From: Sipunculus nudus
Lineage: Eukaryota; Annelida; Sipuncula; Golfingiida; Sipunculidae
DNA length: 64,000 nucleotides
Direction: 5' to 3'
Assembly (NCBI GenBank): GCA_026874595.1
Contig: CM049316.1
Location: 18,747,839 to 18,811,838 of the forward strand
Positions 21,701-37,200 of this stretch are shown here, in pieces (positions within the stretch are counted from its first letter, which is position 1; every line of letters begins with the position of its first letter). A model generated the notes under the pieces. That model was not told the DNA's origin and did not search any database. It saw only the letters and a program-made list of their open reading frames with translations. Position numbers and translations under genes: made by a program.

Positions 21701-24700
21701 TCTGGCTTCCTTTGTGTATATATTAATGATGTGAGGGTAACATATGTAAATACCACAGGGATCATACAAAGAGGGGATATTACCTGCACAGGTAAAACAA
21801 TGTGACGGGAGTGCCAGTAGACTAAAAGATGCCCATTCATCTATCTTTTGATAAAGAATTTATGTGATTTATGGCTTCCTTTGTGTATATATTAATGATC
21901 TGAGGGTAACATATGTAAATACCATAGGGATCATACAAAGAGGGGTAATTACCTGCACAGGTAAAACAGTGTGACGGGAGTACCAGTAGACTAAAAGGTG
22001 CCCATTCATCTATCTTTTGATAAAGAATTTATGTGATTTCTGGCTTCCTTTGTGTATATATTAATGATCTGAGGGGAACATATGTAAATACCACAGGGAT
22101 CATACAAAGAGGGGATATTACCTGCACAGGTAAAACAGTGTGACGGGAGTGCCAGTAGACTAAAAGATGCCCATTCATCTATCTTTTGATAAAGAATTTA
22201 TGTGATTTCTGGCTTCCTTTGTGTATATATTAATGATCTGAGGGTAACATATGTAAATACCACAGGGATCATACAAAGAGGGGATATTACCTGCACAGGT
22301 AAAACAGTGTGACGGGAGTGCCAGTAGACTAAAAGATGCCCATTCATCTATCTTTTGATAAAGAATTTATGTGATTTCTGGCTTCCTTTGTGTATATATT
22401 AATGATCTGAGGGTAACATATGTAAATACCACAGGGATCATACAAAGAGGGGATATTACCTGCACAGGTAAAACAATGTGACGGGAGTGCCAGTAGACTA
22501 AAAGATGCCCATTCATCTATCTTTTGATAAAGAATTTATGTGATTTCTGGCTTCCTTTGTGTATATATTAATGATCTGAGGGTAACATATGTAAATACCA
22601 CAGGGATCATACAAAGAGGGGTAATTACCTGCACAGGTAAAACAGTGTGACGGGAGTACCAGTAGACTAAAAGGTGCCCATTCATCTATCTTTTGATAAA
22701 GAATTTATGTGATTTCTGGCTTCCTTTGTGTATATATTAATGATCTGAGGGGAACATATGTAAATACCACAGGGATCATACAAAGAGGGGGTATTACCTG
22801 CACAGGTAAAACAGTGTGACGGGAGTGCCAGTAGAGTAAAAGGTGCCCATTCATCTATCTTTTGATAAAGAATTTGTGTGAGTTCTGGCTTCCTTTCTGT
22901 ATATATTAATGATCTGAGGGTAACATATGTAAATACCACAGGGATCATACAAAGAGGGGATATTACCTGCACAGGTAAAACAGTGTGACGGGAGTGCCAG
23001 TAGACTAAAAGATGCCCATTCATCTATCTTTTGATAAAGAATTTATGTGATTTCTGGCTTCCTTTGTGTATATATTAATGATCTGAGGGTAACATATGTA
23101 AATACCACAGGGATCATACAAAGAGGGGATATTACCTGCACAGGTAAAACAGTGTGACGGGAGTGCCAGTAGACCAAAAGATGCCCATTCATCTATCTTT
23201 TGATAAAGAATTTATGTGATTTCTGGCTTCCTTTGTGTATATATTAATGATCTGAGGGTAATATATGTAAATACCACAGGGATCATACAAAGAGGGGATA
23301 TTACCTGCACAGGTAAAACAGTGTGACGGGAGTGCCAGTAGACTGAAAGATGCCCATTCATCTATCTTTTGATAAAGAATTTATGTGATTTCTGGCTTCC
23401 TTTGTGTATATATTAATGATCTGAGGGTAACATATGTAAATACCACAGGGATCATACAAAGAGGGGATATTACCTGCACAGGTAAAACAGTGTGACGGGG
23501 GTGCCAGTAGACTAAAAGATGCCCATTCATCTATCTTTTGATAAAGAATTTATGTGATTTCTGGCTTCCTTTGTGTATATATTAATGATCTGAGGGTAAC
23601 ATATGTAAATACCACAGGGATCATACAAAGAGGGGATATTACCTGCACAGGTAGCAGTGTGACGGGAGTGCCAGTAGACTAAAAGATGCCCATTCGTCTA
23701 TCTTTTGATAAAGAATTTATGTGATTTCTGGCTTCCTTTGTGTATATATTAATGATCTGAGGGTAACATATGTAAATACCACAGGGATCATACAAACAGG
23801 GGATATTACCTGCACAGGTAAAACAGTGTGACGGGGGTGCCAGTAGACTAAAAGATGCCCATTCATCTATCTTTTGATAAAGAATTTATGTGATTTCTGG
23901 CTTCCTTTGTGTATATATTAATGATCTGAGGGTAAGAGATGTAAATACCACAGGGATCATACAAAGAGGGGATATTACCTGCACAGGTAAAACAGTGTGA
24001 CGGGAGTGCCAGTAGACTAAAAGATGCCCATTCATCTATCTTTTGATAAAGAATTTATGTGATTTCTGGCTTCCTTTGTGTATATATTAATGATCTGAGG
24101 GTAACATATGTAAATACCACAGGGATCATACAAAGAGGGGATATTACCTGCACAGGTAAAACAGTGTGACGGGAATGCCAGTAGACTAAAAGATGCCCAT
24201 TCATTTATCTTTTGATAAAGAATTTATGTGATTTCTGGCTTCCTTTGTGTATATATTAATGATCTGAGGGTAACATATGTAAATACCACAGGGATCATAC
24301 AAAGAGGGGATATTACCTGCACAGGTAAAACAGTGTGACGGGAGTGCCAGTAGACTAAAAGATGCCCATTTATCTATCTTTTGATAAAGAATTTATGTGA
24401 TTTCTGGCTTCCTTTGTGTATATATTAATGATCTGAGGGTCACATATGTAAATACCACAGGGATCATACAAAGAGGGGTAATTACCTGCACAGGTAAAAC
24501 AGTGTGACGGGAGTACCAGTAGACTAAAAGGTGCCCATTCATCTATCTTTTGATAAAGAATTTATGTGATTTCTGGCTTCCTTTGTGTATATATTAATGA
24601 TCTGAGGGTAACATATGTAAATACCACAGGGATCATACAAAGAGGGGTAATTACCTGCACAGGTAAAACAGTGTGACGGGAGTACCAGTAGACTAAAGGT

Positions 24701-26699
24701 GCCCATTCATCTATCTTTTGATAAAGAATTTATGTGATTTCTGGCTTCCTTTGAGTATATATTAATGATCTGAGGATAACATATGTAAATACTACAGGGA
24801 TCATACAAAGAGGGAATATTACCTGCACAGGTAAAACAGTGTGACGGGAGTGCCAGTAGACTAAAAGGTGCCCATTCATCTATCTTTTGATAAAGAATTT
24901 ATGTGATTTCTGGCTTCCTTTGTGTATATATTAATGATCTGAGGGTAACATATGTAAATACCACAGGGATCATACAAAGAGGGGTAATTACCTGCACAGG
25001 TAAAACAGTGTGACGGGAGTGCCAGTAGACTAAAAGGTGCCCATTCATCTATCTTTTGATAAAGAATTTATGTGATTTCTGGCTTCCTTTGTGTATATAT
25101 TAATGATCTGAGGGTAACATAAGTAAATACCACAGGGATCATACAAAGAGGGGTAATTACCTGCACAGGTAAAACAGTGTGACGGGAGTACCAGTAGACT
25201 GAAAGATGCCCATTCATCTATCTTTTGTTAAAGAATTTATGTGATTTCTGGCTTCCTTTGTGTATATATTAATGATCTGAGGGTAACATATGTAAATACC
25301 ACAGGGATCATACAAAGAGGGGATATTACCTGCACAGGTAAAACAGTGTGACGGGAGTGCCAGTAGACTAAAAGGTGCCCATTCATCTATCTTTTGATAA
25401 GAATTTATGTGATTTCTGGCTTCCTTTGTGTATATATTAATGATCTGAGGGTAACATATGTAAATACCACAGGGATCATACAAAGAGGGGATATTACCTG
25501 CACAGGTAAAACAGTGTGACGGGAGTGCCAGTAGACTAAAAGGTGCCCATTCATCTATCTTTTGATAAAGAATTTATGTGATTTCTGGCTTCCTTTGTGT
25601 ATATATTAATGATCTGAGGGTAACATATGTAAATACCACAGGGATCATACAAAGAGGGGATATTACCTGCACAGGTAAAACAGTGTGACGGGAGTGCCAG
25701 TAGACTAAAAGATGCCCATTCATCTATCTTTTGATAAAGAATTTATGTGATTTCTGGCTTCCTTTGTGTATATATTAATGATCTGAGGGTAACATATGTA
25801 AATACCACAGGGATCATACAAAGAGGGGATATTACCTGCACAGGTAAAACAATGTGACGGGAGTGCCAGTAGACTAAAAGATGCCCATTCATCTATCTTT
25901 TGATAAAGAATTTATGTGATTTCTGGCTTCCTTTGTGTATATATTAATGATCTGAGGGTAACATATGTAAATACCACAGGGATCATACAAAGAGGGGTAA
26001 TTACCTGCACAGGTAAAACAGTGTGACGGGAGTACCAGTAGACTAAAAGGTGCCCATTCATCTATCTTTTGATAAAGAATTTATGTGATTTCTGGCTTCC
26101 TTTGTGTATATATTAATGATCTGAGGGGAACATATGTAAATACCACAGGGATCATACAAAGAGGGGGTATTACCTGCAGAGGTAAAACAGTGTGACGGGA
26201 GTGCCAGTAGACTAAAAGGTGCCCATTCATCTATCTTTTGATAAAGAATTTATGTGATTTCTGGCTTCCTTTGTGTATATATTAATGATCTGAGGGTAAC
26301 ATATGTAAATACCACAGGGATCATACAAAGAGGGGATATTACCTTCACAGGTAAAACAGTGTGACGGGAGTACCAGTAGACTAAAAGGTGCCCATTCATC
26401 TATCTTTTGATAAAGAATTTATGTGATTTCTGGCTTCCTTTGTGTATATATTAATGATCTGAGGGTAACATATGTAAATACCACAGGGATCATACAAAGA
26501 GGGGATATTACCTGCACAGGTAAAACAGTGTGACGGGAGTGCCAGTAGACTAAAAGATGCCCATTCATCTATCTTTTGATAAAGAATTTATGTGATTTCT
26601 GGCTTCCTTTGTGTATATATTAATGATCTGAGGGTAACATATGTAAATACAACAGGGATCATACAAAGAGGGGTAATTACCTGCACAGGTAAAACAGTG

Positions 26700-27590
26700 T
26701 GACGGGAGTACCAGTAGACTAAAAGGTGACCATTCATCTATCTTTTGATAAAGAATTTATGTGATTTCTGGCTTCCTTTGTGTGTATATTAATGATCTGA
26801 GGGAAACATATGTAAATACCACAGGGATCATACAAAGAGGGGATATTACCTGCACAGGTAAAACAGTGTGACGGGAGTGCCAGTAGACTAAAAGATGCCG
26901 ATTCCATTCATCTATCTTTTGATAAAGAATTTATGTGATTTCTGGCTTCCTTTGTGTATATATAAATGATCTGAGGGTAACATATGTAAATACCACAGGT
27001 ATCATACAAAGAGGGGTAATTACCTGCACAGGTAAAACAGTGTGACGGGAGTACCAGTAGACTAAAAGATGCCCATTCATCTATCTTTTGATAAAGAATT
27101 TATGTGATTTCTGGCTTCCTTTGTGTATATATTAATGATCTGAGGGTAACATATGTAAATACCACAGGGATCATACAAAGAGGGGTAATTACCTGCACAG
27201 GTAAAACAGTGTGACGGGAGTACCAGTAGACTAAAAGGTGCCCATTCATCTATCTTTTGATAAAGAATTTATGTGATTTCTGGCTTCCTTTGTGTATATA
27301 TTAATGATCTGAGGGGAACATATGTAAATACCACAGGGATCATACAAAGAGGGGATATTACCTGCACAGGTAAAACAGTGTGACGGGAGTGCCAGTAGAC
27401 AAAAAGATGCCCATTCATCTATCTTTTGATAAAGAATTTGTGTGAGTTCTGGCTTCCTTTCTGTATATATTAATGATCTGAGGGTAACATATGTAAATAC
27501 CACAGGGATCATACAAAGAGGGGATATTACCTGCACAGGTAAAACAGTGTGACGGGAGTGCCAGTAGACTAAAAGGTTCCCATTCATCTA
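26700..27590. repeat. Satellite block duplicated at +1695 bp (10 monomers plus 5), copy 1
   Basis: The block carries a unique 5-base insertion (attccattcatc) at 26901, repeated at 28596, and a ggtgaccattc variant and tgtgtgtatatt variant in both copies. Offset 1695 is 10 x 169 plus the 5-base insertion. The partner is about 28395-29285. Confidence 0.9.
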
Positions 27591-29609
27591 TCTTTTGATA
27601 AAGAATTTATGTGATTTCTGGCTTCCTTTGTGTATATATTAATGATCTGAGGGTAACATATGTAAATACCACAGGGATCATACAAAGAGGGGTAATTACC
27701 TGCACAGGTAAAACAGTGTGACGGGAGTACCAGTAGACTAAAAGGTGCCCATTCATCTATCTTTTGATAAAGAATTTATGTGATTTCTGGCTTCCTTTGT
27801 GTATATATTAATGATCTGAGGGGAACATATGTAAATACCACAGGGATCATACAAAGAGGGGGTATTACCTGCACAGGTAAAACAGTGTGACGGGAGTGCC
27901 AGTAGACTAAAAGGTGCCCATTCATCTATCTTTTGATAAAGAATTTATGTGATTTCTGGCTTCCTTTGTGTATATATTAATGATCTGAGGGTAACATATG
28001 TAAATACCACAGGGATCATACAAAGAGGGGATATTACCTTCACAGGTAAAACAGTGTGACGGGAGTACCAGTAGACTAAAAGGTGCCCATTCATCTATCT
28101 TTTGATAAAGAATTTATGTGATTTCTGGCTTCCTTTGTGTATATATTAATGATCTGAGGGTAACATATGTAATTACCACAGGGATCATACAAAGAGGGGA
28201 TATTACCTGCACAGGTAAAACAGTGTGACGGGAGTGCCAGTAGACTAAAAGATGCCCATTCATCTATCTTTTGATAAAGAATTTATGTGATTTCTGGCTT
28301 CCTTTGTGTATATATTAATGATCTGAGGGTAACATATGTAAATACCACAGGGATCATACAAAGAGGGGTAATTACCTGCACAGGTAAAACAGTGTGACGG
28401 GAGTACCAGTAGACTAAAAGGTGACCATTCATCTATCTTTTGATAAAGAATTTATGTGATTTCTGGCTTCCTTTGTGTGTATATTAATGATCTGAGGGAA
28501 ACATATGTAAATACCACAGGGATCATACAAAGAGGGGATATTACCTGCACAGGTAAAACAGTGTGACGGGAGTGCCAGTAGACTAAAAGATGCCCATTCC
28601 ATTCATCTATCTTTTGATAAAGAATTTATGTGATTTCTGGCTTCCTTTGTGTATATATAAATGATCTGAGGGTAACATATGTAAATACCACAGGTATCAT
28701 ACAAAGAGGGGTAATTACCTGCACAGGTAAAACAGTGTGACGGGAGTACCAGTAGACTAAAAGATGCCCATTCATCTATCTTTTGATAAAGAATTTATGT
28801 GATTTCTGGCTTCCTTTGTGTATATATTAATGATCTGAGGGTAACATATGTAAATACCACAGGGATCATACAAAGAGGGGTAATTACCTGCACAGGTAAA
28901 ACAGTGTGACGGGAGTACCAGTAGACTAAAAGGTGCCCATTCATCTATCTTTTGATAAAGAATTTATGTGATTTCTGGCTTCCTTTGTGTATATATTAAT
29001 GATCTGAGGGGAACATATGTAAATACCACAGGGATCATACAAAGAGGGGATATTACCTGCACAGGTAAAACAGTGTGACGGGAGTGCCAGTAGACAAAAA
29101 GATGCCCATTCATCTATCTTTTGATAAAGAATTTGTGTGAGTTCTGGCTTCCTTTCTGTATATATTAATGATCTGAGGGTAACATATGTAAATACCACAG
29201 GGATCATACAAAGAGGGGATATTACCTGCACAGGTAAAACAGTGTGACGGGAGTGCCAGTAGACTAAAAGATGCCCATTCATCTATCTTTTGATAAAGAA
29301 TTTATGTGATTTCTGGCTTCCTTCGTGTATATATTAATGATCTGAGGGTAACATATGTAAATACCACAGGGATCATACAAAGAGGGGATATTACCTGCAC
29401 AGGTAAAACAGTGTGACGGGAGTGCCAGTAGACTAAAAGATGCCCATTCATCTATCTTTTGATAAAGAATTTATGTGATTTCTGGCTTCCTTTGTGTATA
29501 TATTAATGATCTGAGTTTAATATATGTAAATACCACAGGGATCATACAAAGAGGGGATATTACCTGCACAGGAAAAACAGTGTGACGGGAGTGCCAGTAG
29601 ACTAAAAGG

Positions 29610-31230
29610 TGCCCATTCGTATATCTTTGGATAAAGAATTTATGTGATTTCTGGCTTCCTTTGTGTATATATTAATGATCTGAGGGTAACATATGTAAAT
29701 ACCACAGGGATCATACAAACAGGGGATATTACCTGCACAGGTAAAACAGTGTGACGGGGGTGCCAGTAGACTAAAAGATGCCCATTCATCTATCTTTTGA
29801 TAAAGAATTTATGTGATTTCTGGCTTCCTTTGTGTATATATTAATGATCTGAGGGTAACAGATGTAAATACCACAGGGATCATACAAAGAGGGGATATAA
29901 CCTGCACAGGTAAAACAGTGTGACGGGAGTGCCAGTAGACTAAAAGATGCCCATTCATCTATCTTTTGATAAAGAATTTATGTGATTTCTGGCTTCCTTT
30001 GTGTATATATTAATGATCTGAGGGTAACATATGTAAATACCACAGGGATCATACAAAGAGGGGATATTACCTGCACAGGTAAAACAGTGTGACGGGAATG
30101 CCAGTAGACTAAAAGATGCCCATTCATTTATCTTTTGATAAAGAATTTATGTGATTTCTGGCTTCCTTTGTGTATATATTAATGATCTGAGGGTAACATA
30201 TGTTAATACCACAGGGATCATACAAAGAGGGGATATTACCTGCACAGGTAAAACAGTGTGACGGGAGTGCCAGTAGACTAAAAGATGCCCATTCATCTAT
30301 CTTTTGATAAAGAATTTATGTGATTTCTGGCTTCCTTTGTGTATATATTAATGATCTGAGGGGAACATATGTAAATACCACAGGGATCATACAAAGAGGG
30401 GATATTACCTGCACAGGTAAAACAGTGTGACGGGAGTGCCAGTAGACTAAAAGATGCCCATTCATCTATCTTTTGATAAAGAATTTATGTGAGTTCTGGC
30501 TTCCTTTCTGTATATATTAATGATCTGAGGGTAACATATGTAAATACCACAGGGATCATACAAAGAGGGGATATTACCTGCACAGGTAAAACAGTGTGAC
30601 GGGAGTGCCAGTAGACTAAAAGATGCCCATTCATTTATCTTTTGATAAAGAATTTATGTGATTTCTGGCTTCCTTTGTGTATATATTAATGATCTGAGGG
30701 TAACATATGTAAATACCACAGGGATCATACAAAGAGGGGATATTACCTGCACAGGTAAAACAGTGTGACGGGAGTGCCAGTAGACTAAAAGATGCCCATT
30801 CATCTATCTTTTGAAAAAGAATTTATGTGATTTCTGGCTTCCTTTGTGTATATATTAATGATCTGAGGGTAACATATGTAAATACCACAGGGATCATACA
30901 AAGAGGGGATATTACCTGCACAGGTAAAACAGTGTGACGGGAGTGCCAGTAGACTTAAAGATGCCCATTCGTCTATCTTTTGATAAAGAATTTATGTGAT
31001 TTCTGGCTTCCTTTGTGTATATATTAATGATCTGAGGGTAACATATGTAAATACCACAGGGATCATACAAACAGGGGATATTACCTGCACAGGTAAAACA
31101 GTGTGACGGGGGTGCCAGTAGACTAAAAGATGCCCATTCATCTATCTTTTGATAAAGAATTTATGTGATTTCTGGCTTCCTTTGTGTATATATTAATGAT
31201 CTGAGGGTAAAGAGGTAAATACCACAGGGA
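29610..31230. repeat. Satellite block duplicated at +4224 bp (25 monomers), copy 1
   Basis: Shared rare variants at a constant 4224 bp: cgtatatctttgg 29618 and 33842, caaacagg 29716 and 33940 and again 31068 and 35292, gaggggaac/gagaggaac 30358 and 34582, ttgaaaaaga 30811 and 35035, and the altered gtaaag/gtaaaag site 31207 and 35431. The partner is about 33834-35455. Copy 2 has gained its own changes, such as ggcttattttctg. Confidence 0.9.
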
Positions 31231-34200
31231 TCATACAAAGAGGGGATATTACCTGCACAGGTAAAACAGTGTGACGGGAGTGCCAGTAGACTAAAAGATG
31301 CCCATTCATCTATCTTTTGATAAAGAATTTATGTGATTTCTGGCTTCCTTTGTGTATATATTAATGATCTGAGGGTAACATATGTAAATACCACAGGGAT
31401 CATACAAAGAGGGGTAATTACCTGCACAGGTAAAACAGTGTGACGGGAGTGCCAGTAGACTAAAAGGTGCCCATTCATCTATCTTTTGATAAAGAATTTA
31501 TGTGATTTCTGGCTTCCTTTGTGTATATATTAATGATCTGAGGGTAACATAAGTAAATACCACAGGGATCATACAAAGAGGGGTAATTACCTGCACAGGT
31601 AAAACAGTGTGACGGGAGTACCAGTAGACTGAAAGATGCCCATTCATCTATCTTTTGTTAAAGAATTTATGTGATTTCTGGCTTCCTTTGTGTATATATT
31701 AATGATCTGAGGGTAACATATGTAAATACCACAGGGATCATACAAAGAGTGGTAATTACCTGCACAGGTAAAACAGTGTGACGGGAGTGCCAGTAGACTA
31801 AAAGGTGCCCATTCATCTATCTTTTGTTAAAGAATTTATGTGATTTCTGGCTTCCTTTGTGTATATATTAATGATCTGAGGGTAACATATGTAAATACCA
31901 CAGGGATCATACAAACAGGGGATATTACCTGCACAGGTAAAACAGTGTGACGGGAGTGCCAGTAGACTAAAAGGTGCCCATTCATCTATCTTTTGATAAA
32001 GAATTTATGTGATTTCTGGCTTCCTTTGTGTATATATTAATGATCTGAGGGTAACATATGTAAATACCACAGGGATCATACAAAGAGGGGATATTACCTG
32101 CACAGGTAAAACAATGTGACGGGAGTGCCAGTAGACTAAAAGATGCCCATTTATCTATCTTTTGATAAAGAATTTATGTGATTTCTGGCTTCCTTTGTGT
32201 ATATATTAATGATCTGAGGGTAACATATGTAAATACCACAGGGATCATACAAAGAGGGGTAATTACCTGCACAGGTAAAACAGTGTGACGGGAGTACCAG
32301 TAGACTAAAAGGTGCCCATTCATCTATCTTTTGATAAAGAATTTATGTGATTTCTGGCTTCCTTTGTGTATATATTAATGATCTGAGGGGAACATATGTA
32401 AATACCACAGGGATCATACAAAGAGGGGGTATAACCTGCACAGGTAAAACAGTGTGACGGGAGTGCCAGTAGACTAAAAGGTGCCCATTCATCTATCTTT
32501 TGATAAAGAATTTATGTGATTTCTGGCTTCCTTTGTGTATATATTAATGATCTGAGGGTAACATATGTAAATACCACAGGGATCATACAAAGAGGGGATA
32601 TTACCTGCACAGGTAAAACAGTGTGACGGGAGTACCAGTAGACTAAAAGGTGCCCATTCATCTATCTTTTGATAAAGAATTTATGTGATTTCTGGCTTCC
32701 TTTGTGTATATATTAATGATCTGAGGGTAACATATGTAAATACCACAGGGATCATACAAACAGGGGATATTACCTGCACAGGTAAAACAGTGTGACGGGA
32801 GTGCCAGTAGACTAAAAGATGCCCATTCATCTATCTTTTGATAAAGAATTTATGTGATTTCTGGCTTCCTTTGTGTATATATTAATGATCTGAGGGTAAC
32901 ATATGTAAATACCACAGGGATCATACAAAGAGGGGTAATTACCTGCACAGGTAAAACAGTGTGACGGGAGTACCAGTAGACTAAAAGGTGCCCATTCATC
33001 TATCTTTTGATAAAGAATTTATGTGATTTCTGGCTTCCTTTGTGTATATATTAATGATCTGAGGGTAACATATGTAAATACCACAGGGATCATACAAAGA
33101 GGGGATATTACCTGCACAGGTAAAACAGTGTGACGGGAGTGCCAGTAGACTAAAAGATGCCCATTCATCTATCTTTTGATAAAGAATTTATGTGATTTCT
33201 GGCTTCCTTTGTGTATATATAAATGATCTGAGGGTAACATATGTAAATACCACAGGTATCATACAAAGAGGGGTAATTACCTGCACAGGTAAAACAGTGT
33301 GACGGGAGTACCAGTAGACTAAAAGATGCCCATTCATCTATCTTTTGATAAAGAATTTATGTGATTTCTGGCTTCCTTTGTGTATATATTAATGATCTGA
33401 GGGTAACATATGTAAATACCACAGGGATCATACAAAGAGGGGTAATTACCTGCACAGGTAAAACAGTGTGACGGGAGTACCAGTAGACTAAAAGGTGCCC
33501 ATTCATCTATCTTTTGATAAAGAATTTATGTGATTTCTGGCTTCCTTTGTGTATATATTAATGATCTGAGGGTAACATATGTAAATACCACAGGGATCAT
33601 ACAAAGAGGGGATATTACCTGCACAGGTAAAACAGTGTGACGGGAGTGCCAGTAGACTAAAAGATGCCCATTCATCTATCTTTTGATAAAGAATTTATTT
33701 GATTTCTGGCTTCCTTTGTGTATATATTAATGATCTGAGGGTAATATATGTAAATACCACAGGGATCATACAAAGAGGGGATATTACCTGCACAGGTAAA
33801 ACAGTGTGACGGGAGTGCCAGTAGACTAAAAGGTGCCCATTCGTATATCTTTGGATAAAGAATTTATGTGATTTCTGGCTTCCTTTGTGTATATATTAAT
33901 GATCTGAGGGTAACATATGTAAATACCACAGGGATCATACAAACAGGGGATATTACCTGCACAGGTAAAACAGTGTGACGGGGGTGCCAGTAGACTAAAA
34001 GATGCCCATTCATCTATCTTTTGATAAAGAATTTATGTGATTTCTGGCTTCCTTTGTGTATATATTAATGATCTGAGGGTAACAGATGTAAATACCACAG
34101 GGATCATACAAAGAGGGGATATTACCTGCACAGGTAAAACAGTGTGACGGGAGTGCCAGTAGACTAAAAGATGCCCATTCATCTATCTTTTGATAAAGAA

Positions 34201-37200
34201 TTTATGTGATTTCTGGCTTCCTTTGTGTATATATTAATGATCTGAGGGTAACATATGTAAATACCACAGGGATCATACAAAGAGGGGATATTACCTGCAC
34301 AGGTAAAACAGTGTGACGGGAATGCCAGTAGACTAAAAGATGCCCATTAATTTATCTTTTGATAAAGAATTTATGTGATTTCTGGCTTCCTTTGTGTATA
34401 TATTAATGATCTGAGGGTAACATATGTTAATACCACAGGGATCATACAAAGAGGGGATATTACCTGCACAGGTAAAACAGTGTGACGGGAGTGCCAGTAG
34501 ACTAAAAGATGCCCATTCATCTATCTTTTGATAAAGAATTTATGTGATTTCTGGCTTCCTTTGTGTATATATTAATGATCTGAGAGGAACATATGTAAAT
34601 ACCACAGGGATCATACAAAGAGGGGATATTACCTGCACAGGTAAAACAGTGTGACGGGAGTGCCAGTAGACTAAAAGATGCCCATTCATCTATCTTTTGA
34701 TAAAGAATTTATGTGAGTTCTGGCTTATTTTCTGTATATATTAATGATCTGAGGGTAACATATGTAAATACCACAGGGATCATACAAAGAGGGGATATTA
34801 CCTGCACAGGTAAAACAGTGTGACGGGAGTGCCAGTAGACTAAAAGATGCCCATTCATTTATCTTTTGATAAAGAATTTATGTGATTTCTGGCTTCCTTT
34901 GTGTATATATTAATGATCTGAGGGTAACATATGTAAATACCACAGGGATCATACAAAGAGGGGATATTACCTGCACAGGTAAAACAGTGTGACGGGAATG
35001 CCAGTAGACTAAAAGATGCCCATTCATCTATCTTTTGAAAAAGAATTTATGTGATTTCTGGCTTCTTTTGTGTATATATTAATGATCTGAGGGTAACATA
35101 TGTAAATACCACAGGGATCATACAAAGAGGGGATATTACCTGCACAGGTAAAACAGTGTGACGGGAGTGCCAGTAGACTTAAAGATGCCCATTCGTCTAT
35201 ATTTTGATAAAGAATTTATGTGATTTCTGGCTTCCTTTGTGTATATATTAATGATCTGAGGGGAACATATGTAAATACCACAGGGATCATACAAACAGGG
35301 GATATTACCTGCACAGGTAAAACAGTGTGACGGGGGTGCCAGTAGACTAAAAGATGCCCATTCATCTATCTTTTGATAAAGAATTTATGTGATTTCTGGC
35401 TTCCTTTGTGTATATATTAATGATCTGAGGGTAAAAGATGTAAATACCACAGGGATCATACAAAGAGGGGATATTACCTGCACAGGTAAAACAGTGTGAC
35501 GGGAGTGCCAGTAGACTAAAAGATGCCCATTCATCTATCTTTTGATAAAGAATTTATGTGATTTCTGGCTTCCTTTGTGTATATATTAATGATCTGAGGG
35601 TAACATATGTAAATACCACAGGGATCATACAAAGAGGGGATATTACCTGCACAGGTAAAACAGTGTGACGGGAATGCCAGTAGTCTAAAAGATGCCCATT
35701 CATTTATCTTTTGATAAAGAATTTATGTGATTTCTGGCTTCCTTTGTGTATATATTAATGATCTGAGGGTAACATATGTAAATACCACAGGGATCATACA
35801 AAGAGGGGATATTACCTGCACAGGTAAAACAGTGTGACGGGAGTGCCAGTAGACTAAAAGATGCCCATTCATCTATCTTTTGATAAAGAATTTATGTGAT
35901 TTCTGGCTTCCTTTGTGTATATATTAATGATCTGAGGGTAACATATGTAAATACCACAGGGATCAAACAAAGAGGGGTAATTACCTGCACAGGTAAAACA
36001 GTGTGACGGGAGTATCAGTAGACTAAAATGTGCCCATTCATCTATCTTTTGATAAAGAATTTATGTGATTTCTGGCTTCCTTTGTGTATATATTAATGAT
36101 CTGTGGGTAACATATGTAAATACCACAGGGATCATACAAAGAGGGGATATTACCTGCACAGGTAAAACAGTGTGACGGGAGTACCAGTAGACTAAAGGTG
36201 CCCATTCATCTATCTTTTGATAAAGAATTTATGTGATTTCTGGCTTCCTTTGTGTATATATTAATGATCTGAGGATAACATATGTAAATACTACAGGGAT
36301 CATACAAAGAGGGAATATTACCTGCACAGGTAAAACAGTGTGACGGGAGTGCCAGTAGACTAAAAGGTGCCCATTCATCTATCTTTTGATAAAGAATTTA
36401 TGTGATTTCTGGCTTCCTTTGTGTATATATTAATGATCTGAGGGTAACATATGTAAATACCACAGGGATCATACAAAGAGGGGTAATTACCTGCACAGGT
36501 AAAACAGTGTGACGGGAGTGCCAGTAGACTAAAAGGTGCCCATTCATCTATCTTTTGATAAAGAATTTATGTGATTTCTGGCTTCCTTTGTGTATATATT
36601 AATGATCTGAGGGTAACATAAGTAAATACCACAGGGATCATACAAAGAGGGGTAATTACCTGCACAGGTAAAACAGTGTGACGGGAGAACCAGTAGACTG
36701 AAAGATGCCCATTCATCTATCTTTTGTTAAAGAATTTATGTGATTTCTGGCTTCCTTTGTGTATATATTAATGATCTGAGGGTAACATATGTAAATACCA
36801 CAGGGATCTTACAAAGAGGGGATATTACCTGCACAGGTAAGGCAGTGTGACGGGAGTGCCAGTAGACTAAAAGATGCCCATTCATCTATCTTTTGATAAA
36901 GAATTTATGTGATTTCTGGCTTCCTTTGTGTATATATTAATGATCTGAGGGTAACATATGTAAATACCACAGGGATCATACAAAGAGGGGATATTACCTG
37001 CACAGGTAAAACAGTGTGACGGGAGTGCCAGTAGACTAAAAGATGCCCATTCGTCTATCTTTTGATAAAGAATTTATGTGATTTCTGGCTTCCTTTGTGT
37101 ATATATTAATGATCTGAGGGTAACATATGTAAATACCACAGGGATCATACAAACAGGGGATATTACCTGCACAGGTAAAACAGTGTGACGGGGGTGCCAG

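Noticed and set aside
22682-23023. Minus-strand open frames of 63-113 codons within the satellite (also 25214, 27246, 28941, 58067, 58572, 62189)
   Set aside because: They are translations of the 169-bp monomer where single changes remove a stop. 169 is not divisible by three, so the frame rotates each monomer. Near-identical frames recur only because the DNA was duplicated.
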